From NCBI GenBank assembly GCA_000974665.1, contig BBSY01000002.1, forward strand, positions 558,001-622,000: a stretch of 64,000 nt of DNA. Direction: 5' to 3'. Shown piece by piece: positions 60,439-64,000 of the stretch. This stretch comes from an alpha proteobacterium U9-1i (GTDB lineage: Bacteria; Pseudomonadota; Alphaproteobacteria; Caulobacterales; Aquidulcibacteraceae). The first letter of the stretch is position 1. The number at the start of each line of letters is the position of its first letter. Made by a program: the position numbers and the translations under genes. The notes under the pieces were generated by a model. That model worked only from the letters and a program-made list of their open reading frames with translations. It made no database searches and was not told the origin of the DNA.

Positions 60439-61733
60439 GGCGGGATCCCCACCTTCTCGAGTTCGTTAGCTACGGCACATTCCGGCTCATGAATTTCCGA
60501 ATAGCACAGGGGACACCAGACCTTGGAGCCATTGTGCATTAGCTGGATTGCAACCTCCGCCATCAAGAAATCGCTCCAGAAGCGATGATTGGGTAGGGGA
60601 CCGCGAAACATTGCCTGCGTTGTTGCCGGCTCAAGGTACGCAAAAGACCAATCCATCGGGTTGTTGAAGGATTCTCGCCGCAAACGAAGCAAATCTGGCT
60701 CCGCGGAAATGATATCAAACATCAGCCATTGATGCGGCATCTTACTTTTGCACTGTTCAATGAACTTCGCGAAAGCGTCAGGCGGCGTTGGCCACCCCAG
60801 CCTTTCAGCGACAGATACCGCAAGCGGCTGTGAGCCTTTTGGATCTGCCGGCAGACTTAGCGCAGAATCTCTGATGGCGTGGCAAGCTGAAAGAAAACGC
60901 CACCCGGGGTGCACATCCTCCCAAGGAGCGCGTCGCTTGTCCTGGGCCGGCGCAGTCTGCGGATCATGACCCCACCGCGCCGTTGAATACAATGGATCGT
61001 GAGGCCAGATTGGGTTGAGCGCCAAGTCGACGAGATCGTTTGTCACTCGCGCTAGCAACAGGATGTTCGAGGGATCCACAGCGACGCCCACGGCCTTTGC
61101 CAGTAATTGCAATGGCAGCCTCATACAGGCTTGGTCGAGAATTTTCAGAAAGCTCTCTAGGCGCACGTCGTCCGGAATATTTGGAAGCCGCCGCACTGTG
61201 TGGAGTTGCGCGTGGCTTGCTTGAAACTCCAGCAGCGTCGCAGTTGTGACGGGGTATGGAGTGCCGTTGTGGCCTACAAAAGGCGTCGTCGTCGTCTTCG
61301 GCTTTGAAACGTGGGCGAGTTCGAACTCCATTGCGCCTTGCTCTTCGAACCAATGAATCGGATCGATGAAGCTCCTACCCATTCCGAAGAATGTATGTTC
61401 GTCTGGCAGCGGCGCGCCGCGCTTCAGCATATCGTCAATTGGAAAAGTCAGATGCACGCCGTCGCGCAAGCAGGCCTGTATGCCCATCCAGTATGATGTG
61501 CCTGCGGACCGTAGAGTTAGCGTTTTGAAGAGGCCGTACGAGGTGGACAGGTTCTGTGCGAAGTGAGCCAGTTCGTGCTCGAAACCGCAGTATAGCAAGG
61601 TATCGTTGTCGTCGTTGAACGTTGGTTTTGTGCGCAATCGTTCCACTATTTCATTGGGCAGGTTCAGCCATAGATACTGCGTTATGAACGAATATCGCCC
61701 GCCAACTGTCGGGGAAATCGCGCTAGCGGTCAT
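60435..61733 (-). CDS. Unknown protein with an HExxH metalloprotease-like motif
   Basis: A 432-residue protein. H53-E54-L-A-H57 within GFEHELAHFAQNLST is a convincing zincin-type motif; a downstream Glu/His ligand is not obvious. A C-terminal cysteine pair (WCPLCYSEIHEPEC) suggests a zinc knuckle. Trp- and Pro-rich segments (FNNPMDWSFAYLEPA) and the absence of a signal peptide point to a cytoplasmic enzyme. I chose ATG 61733, with GAGGGG upstream; the longer frame overlaps the inverted-repeat region. It is oriented against the ICE backbone genes on both sides. Confidence 0.8.
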   Translation of the reverse strand: MTASAISPTVGGRYSFITQYLWLNLPNEIVERLRTKPTFNDDNDTLLYCGFEHELAHFAQNLSTSYGLFKTLTLRSAGTSYWMGIQACLRDGVHLTFPIDDMLKRGAPLPDEHTFFGMGRSFIDPIHWFEEQGAMEFELAHVSKPKTTTTPFVGHNGTPYPVTTATLLEFQASHAQLHTVRRLPNIPDDVRLESFLKILDQACMRLPLQLLAKAVGVAVDPSNILLLARVTNDLVDLALNPIWPHDPLYSTARWGHDPQTAPAQDKRRAPWEDVHPGWRFLSACHAIRDSALSLPADPKGSQPLAVSVAERLGWPTPPDAFAKFIEQCKSKMPHQWLMFDIISAEPDLLRLRRESFNNPMDWSFAYLEPATTQAMFRGPLPNHRFWSDFLMAEVAIQLMHNGSKVWCPLCYSEIHEPECAVANELEKVGIPP

Positions 61734-61825
61734 CGGCCCCTCATTTCTGGCGCGATTTTCAATTCGCTTCAGTTGAAGCGCAAGTGGTCTGGCGTCCCTC
61801 AGACATCTTCGTTCGTCGCGAGTCG

Positions 61826-62019
61826 CGCGGGTCTCGCCCACGCCGTCGCCATTTCCGCCCGGCCGTCGCCGTCCACAAGGACAAAATCGTTTCCCCGCCC
61901 GCTGACGCGGCTTCGGGTTTGCGCGCGTGCCGCGCACAAACCGCGGGCCCCACCATTTTGTCCTTGCAGCCGCCGCCTCATGGCCGGGCGGTGGGGCGCC
62001 GTCGCGGGCGAGACCCGCG
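61826..62019. repeat. Large nested inverted-repeat structure
   Basis: Five ordered, nested arm pairs: 61826-61839 with 62006-62019 (14 bp), 61855-61864 with 61982-61991 (10 bp), 61876-61887 with 61955-61966 (12 bp), 61898-61902 with 61943-61947 (5 bp), and 61916-61927 with 61931-61942 (11 of 12 bp). All are perfect except one mismatch in the innermost. Together they make one extended hairpin of about 194 nt. It could be a structured RNA in the leader of the SSB-like gene, or a single-strand DNA site such as an origin or ssDNA promoter. Confidence 0.8.
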
Positions 62020-62020
62020 A

Positions 62021-62059
62021 TCCCGGGATCAACCGGGAACGCTCTCGGAGATCACTCTC
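62021..62059 (+). promoter_or_regulatory. Leader hairpins before the SSB-like gene
   Basis: TCCCGG-GATCAA-CCGGGA (62021-62038) is a perfect 6-bp hairpin, followed by a ribosome site GGAG (62047-62050). GAGA and TCTC (62048-62051, 62056-62059) could pair over it. The layout, a CCCGG hairpin with an ATCAA loop followed by CTCTC-ATG, resembles the end of the ParB-like gene leader. Confidence 0.5.
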
Positions 62060-62410
62060 ATGACCAATCGCGTCACCATCCTCGGCAAACTCTTGGATGA
62101 TCCCAAGCTCAAGAGCTTTGAAGCCCGCGGCGGCACGATCGAAATCGTCTCGCTCTGGGTCGAAGTCAAAGACGACATTCGCGCCGATCGCTTCACCGTC
62201 GAGATCAACGATCCCAAAGCGCAAACCGCGGCGAAAGCCATGCGCAAGGACGTGCTGGTCGAAGTCAGCGGCAAGCTCCGTCATGACCGCTGGAAGAGCA
62301 AAGTCACCGGCCAATGGACCGGTAAGGTCTTCATCGCGCTCGATCCGGGCGAGGGCAACATCCGCTCCAAGGGTGTCGCTACCGAGGCCGAGCGCGCCGA
62401 GGCCGCCTGA
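62060..62410 (+). CDS. Single-strand DNA-binding-like OB-fold protein
   Basis: A 116-residue protein beginning MTNRVTILGKLLDDPKLKSF, as in SSB-type proteins (the N-terminal OB strand), with VEVSGKLRHDRWKSK and VFIALDPGEG later. It lacks the long acidic tail of cellular SSB, ending EAERAEAA. Short SSB-like proteins are ICE backbone genes that coat transferred ssDNA. The ATG is preceded by GGAG 9 nt upstream and by the large inverted-repeat region. Confidence 0.85.
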   Translation: MTNRVTILGKLLDDPKLKSFEARGGTIEIVSLWVEVKDDIRADRFTVEINDPKAQTAAKAMRKDVLVEVSGKLRHDRWKSKVTGQWTGKVFIALDPGEGNIRSKGVATEAERAEAA

Positions 62411-62418
62411 CGCTTTCG

Positions 62419-62451
62419 CCAAAGCCGCCGCGCGCGTCGCGGCGGCTTTGG
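62419..62451. terminator. 14-bp perfect hairpin after the SSB-like gene
   Basis: CCAAAGCCGCCGCG (62419-62432) pairs perfectly with CGCGGCGGCTTTGG (62438-62451) around a 5-nt loop, 8 bp after the stop codon. There is no T tract, so it may protect mRNA ends or terminate with Rho rather than act as a classical terminator. Confidence 0.6.
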
Positions 62452-62492
62452 CCGCGAATCCCTCTAACCTGCCCGCCTTAGAAAGGCTCATC

Positions 62493-63449
62493 ATGGCCGA
62501 CGGCGGAACACCTCATTCTCTACGCGCGCCAGGATCTCCGATGAACCTGCGCGGCCGCTTGCGGGAAGCACGGCAGCTGATGCATGCCGCTTTCCTATTT
62601 TACGGTCGCTGCCTGGTGCGCGCCGTCAGCGGCAAGCTTGGCCGCGCTGCAACTGTGACCAGCGCCGTGTCGCTGGCGGGTTTGTTGCTGGTGGCGTTCC
62701 TTAACCGTGGAGCGGCCTTCGAGCGCCTGGTCACCACCAGCATACCGGCGGTCCTCTTCGTCGTCTTGCTCCTGCTTTCTATAGGGATCAGCCTCGTGCT
62801 GGCGCCGGTGCAGCTTCAGCTCGAAGAAGTGCGCAAACGCGAAGCGATCGAAGCTTTGCGCAAACCGAAATTTGCCGTGTCGCTACCGGCCGGCGGGGCG
62901 ACGCATCTTCCGTTCCGTGGCTCGACCACGGAGACGCGCGGCGGCGAGCGCCAGACCGTGATGGCGCCGGGCGAGACCAATGTGCTCTGCTTCATCTGTG
63001 AGAACATCGGAGAGGTCGCCATCCGCAATGCGCGCGCCCGCGTGCTCGCGGCCTCGCGTCAAGATGAGACGAACGCTGCAACGCCGCTCGACATCATCGA
63101 ACCCATCGAGCTCACCTGGAAAAAAGATGATCTCAAGAGCGCGTTCTCGAAGGATTTGGCGCCCGGCGAAAAGTGCCGCGTTTGGTTGGGCGGCGTGCGC
63201 GCCCAAGGCCAATTCTGGATTTATCGCGACGTCAACGATTTGCCGGTCGAATACCAGCAAGTGTTCGGACGTGCGGGCGAGTTTCATGTCCTGATCCAAG
63301 TCGATGCAGACGGCGCGCCGCCGCTGCAATTTGTGCTGCGTGTTCGCGCCGCCGCCGGGGAAGCGCCGAACACCAGCGGCATCATGCGCGGTAGGGCTGA
63401 GATTGCTTTGCTGACGCAAGCCAGCCCCAGGGTGGCGTGGCCAATCTGA
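62493..63449 (+). CDS. Membrane protein of unknown function
   Basis: A 318-residue protein. A basic N terminus is followed by two membrane helices (about 52-70 TVTSAVSLAGLLLVAFLN and 82-104 PAVLFVVLLLLSIGISLVLA). The large soluble C-terminal domain (about 120-318) is beta-rich, perhaps Ig-like (GETNVLCFICENIGEVAIRN). The frame is open far upstream into the SSB-like gene; ATG 62493 with GAAAGG is the plausible start. Architecture resembles the 14128 gene (two helices plus beta domain), but I see no clear sequence similarity. Confidence 0.7.
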   Translation: MADGGTPHSLRAPGSPMNLRGRLREARQLMHAAFLFYGRCLVRAVSGKLGRAATVTSAVSLAGLLLVAFLNRGAAFERLVTTSIPAVLFVVLLLLSIGISLVLAPVQLQLEEVRKREAIEALRKPKFAVSLPAGGATHLPFRGSTTETRGGERQTVMAPGETNVLCFICENIGEVAIRNARARVLAASRQDETNAATPLDIIEPIELTWKKDDLKSAFSKDLAPGEKCRVWLGGVRAQGQFWIYRDVNDLPVEYQQVFGRAGEFHVLIQVDADGAPPLQFVLRVRAAAGEAPNTSGIMRGRAEIALLTQASPRVAWPI

Positions 63450-63459
63450 CGGTGGCGCA

Positions 63460-63894
63460 CTATTTTGCTGAGCGGCTGACGATCAGGCCCGGCACGCGCT
63501 TGCTGAGTTCGGCAATCGCGCTGTTTCTCGCCGCATCGAGCAGCTTTTGCGGAATGTATCCATAAAGCGCCGTGGCGGGCGTGCGATCAGGCACGGCCCG
63601 AAGGTCGGGGCCCGGCCACACGAAGCGATTGATCGTGGCGATGCTGATCCAGCACTGGTCCGCATCGAGGCCAAGATGGGCCCTCACGCGCGGCGGGATT
63701 TCGATGGCAGGCGCGCCCGCTTCCGGCGGCACGGTCGTGATCGGGGCCACCACCGCTTCCTCGCCGTCGGCCATCAGAATGAGCACGACAACCGGCCGGT
63801 CTTTCGCGCCTTCTTCCTGACCGCGCTCAGCCTCATGCGCCCACAAGAAACTGTAGCGCAGCACCATGCCTGCTTGCGGCGTCGCCGGGATCAT
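63460..63894 (-). CDS. PemK/MazF-like toxin or growth inhibitor
   Basis: A 144-residue protein of the PemK/MazF-like fold. The N-terminal LRYSFLWAHEAERGQEEGAKDRPVVVL carries the loop and conserved Arg-Pro of MazF-type RNases; VVAPITTVPPE and QCWISIATINRFVW follow. MazF-family toxins cleave mRNA. A partial upstream frame ends 12 bp before its start and is the likely antitoxin. The system would stabilise the element. Confidence 0.82.
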   Translation of the reverse strand: MIPATPQAGMVLRYSFLWAHEAERGQEEGAKDRPVVVLILMADGEEAVVAPITTVPPEAGAPAIEIPPRVRAHLGLDADQCWISIATINRFVWPGPDLRAVPDRTPATALYGYIPQKLLDAARNSAIAELSKRVPGLIVSRSAK

Positions 63895-63906
63895 CGCGCT
63901 TGGACG

Positions 63907-64000
63907 TCAGGCTTTGGCGGCGCCGGCGCTATCATCCATCAGATGATCGAGCGCCACGGCTTCAGGCGTCTTCGGCGCCGCCGCCAACGCCCGGATCAGC
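63907..64000 (-). CDS. Partial gene, probable antitoxin (cut by the window edge)
   Basis: Only the C-terminal 30 codons are visible (ending ALDHLMDDSAGAAKA, stop at 63907-63909). The stretch is Ala-rich and acidic, and lies 12 bp before the PemK-like toxin gene on the same strand. The antitoxin role is inferred from position only. Confidence 0.5.
   Translation of the reverse strand, partial: LIRALAAAPKTPEAVALDHLMDDSAGAAKA

Larger units (their letters stand above)
10435..64000. mobile_element. Putative integrative and conjugative element (right end beyond the window)
   Basis: The block starts at the 3' end of tRNA-Gly(GCC). It includes a full trb mating-pore set with the coupling protein traG (15427-26416). 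It also has typical ICE replication and maintenance genes (ParB-like, ArdC, Toprim, SSB-like, PemK-like; 56107-63894) and accessory modules between them. The metabolic genes at 26930-50594 lie between these two backbone blocks and are therefore interpreted as cargo. No integrase, relaxase or second att copy is visible, so the right boundary and mobility are unproven. An alternative is two neighbouring elements with chromosomal DNA between them. Confidence 0.6.

Noticed and set aside
10435-64000. CRISPR array, rRNA genes or insertion-sequence transposase
   Set aside because: I saw no regularly spaced repeats, no rRNA segments and no transposase motifs in any frame.

Overview
The window is GC-rich DNA that reads like an alphaproteobacterium, probably near Caulobacterales/Hyphomonadales (this placement is by overall gene style only). 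Positions 1-10434 look like ordinary chromosome. They hold an ammonium transporter, a UbiH-type FAD hydroxylase, an OYE-type flavin oxidoreductase, and a tightly overlapping minus-strand operon (ProXp-ala, CnoX, LON-domain protein, Trm112-like protein, DUF971, SRPBCC). A DUF6065 gene, a soluble chemoreceptor with CheW, and a tRNA-Gly(GCC) follow.

From the 3' end of that tRNA to the right edge, the sequence is best read as one integrative and conjugative element (ICE) whose far end lies outside the window. Its left arm (10435-15085) carries a three-Cys-motif pair (TcmP plus Gp37/Gp68-like DUF5131), an HNH protein and small orphan genes. A complete trb-type mating-pore operon follows on the minus strand (traG, a ribbon-helix-helix gene, trbB-C-D-E-J-L-F-G-I, then an AlpA-like HTH gene; 15086-26416). 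The right part (56107-64000) carries other ICE backbone genes: a ParB-like protein, ArdC, a Toprim protein, an SSB-like protein and a PemK/MazF-like toxin. No relaxase or integrase is visible, so these should lie to the right of the window.

Between the two backbone blocks sits metabolic cargo. A folate operon (folD, a CADD-type pABA synthase homologue, folB, glutaminase, and a histidine kinase without an ATPase domain) diverges from a TetR gene and a heterotetrameric sarcosine oxidase operon (soxBDAG, purU, a GlcD-like FAD oxidase). Three copies of the inverted repeat ATAGG-N4-CCTAT lie only in the two intergenic regions flanking tetR. One overlaps a predicted folD promoter. The TetR protein therefore probably controls both operons as a one-carbon regulon: sarcosine demethylation loads tetrahydrofolate with C1 units, and FolD plus PurU release them as formate.

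Convergent to the sox operon is an ECF sigma / FecR / TonB-receptor set followed by an MFS transporter, a dihydropyrimidinase-like hydrolase, a gamma-glutamyltransferase-like enzyme with an altered nucleophile motif, a metal-dependent amidohydrolase and a CapA-like protein. This looks like an uptake and hydrolysis route for an unidentified, possibly cyclic or N-methylated, amide compound.

Two further accessory modules stand out. One is a VWA / PP2C / atypical kinase triad of the TerY-P type (52265-55599). The other is a two-gene HExxH-protein plus membrane-protein module (59980-61733) inserted inside the ICE backbone. Next to the latter, 61826-62019 contains at least five nested inverted-repeat arms forming one very long potential hairpin ahead of the SSB-like gene, the strongest unexplained non-coding structure in the window.
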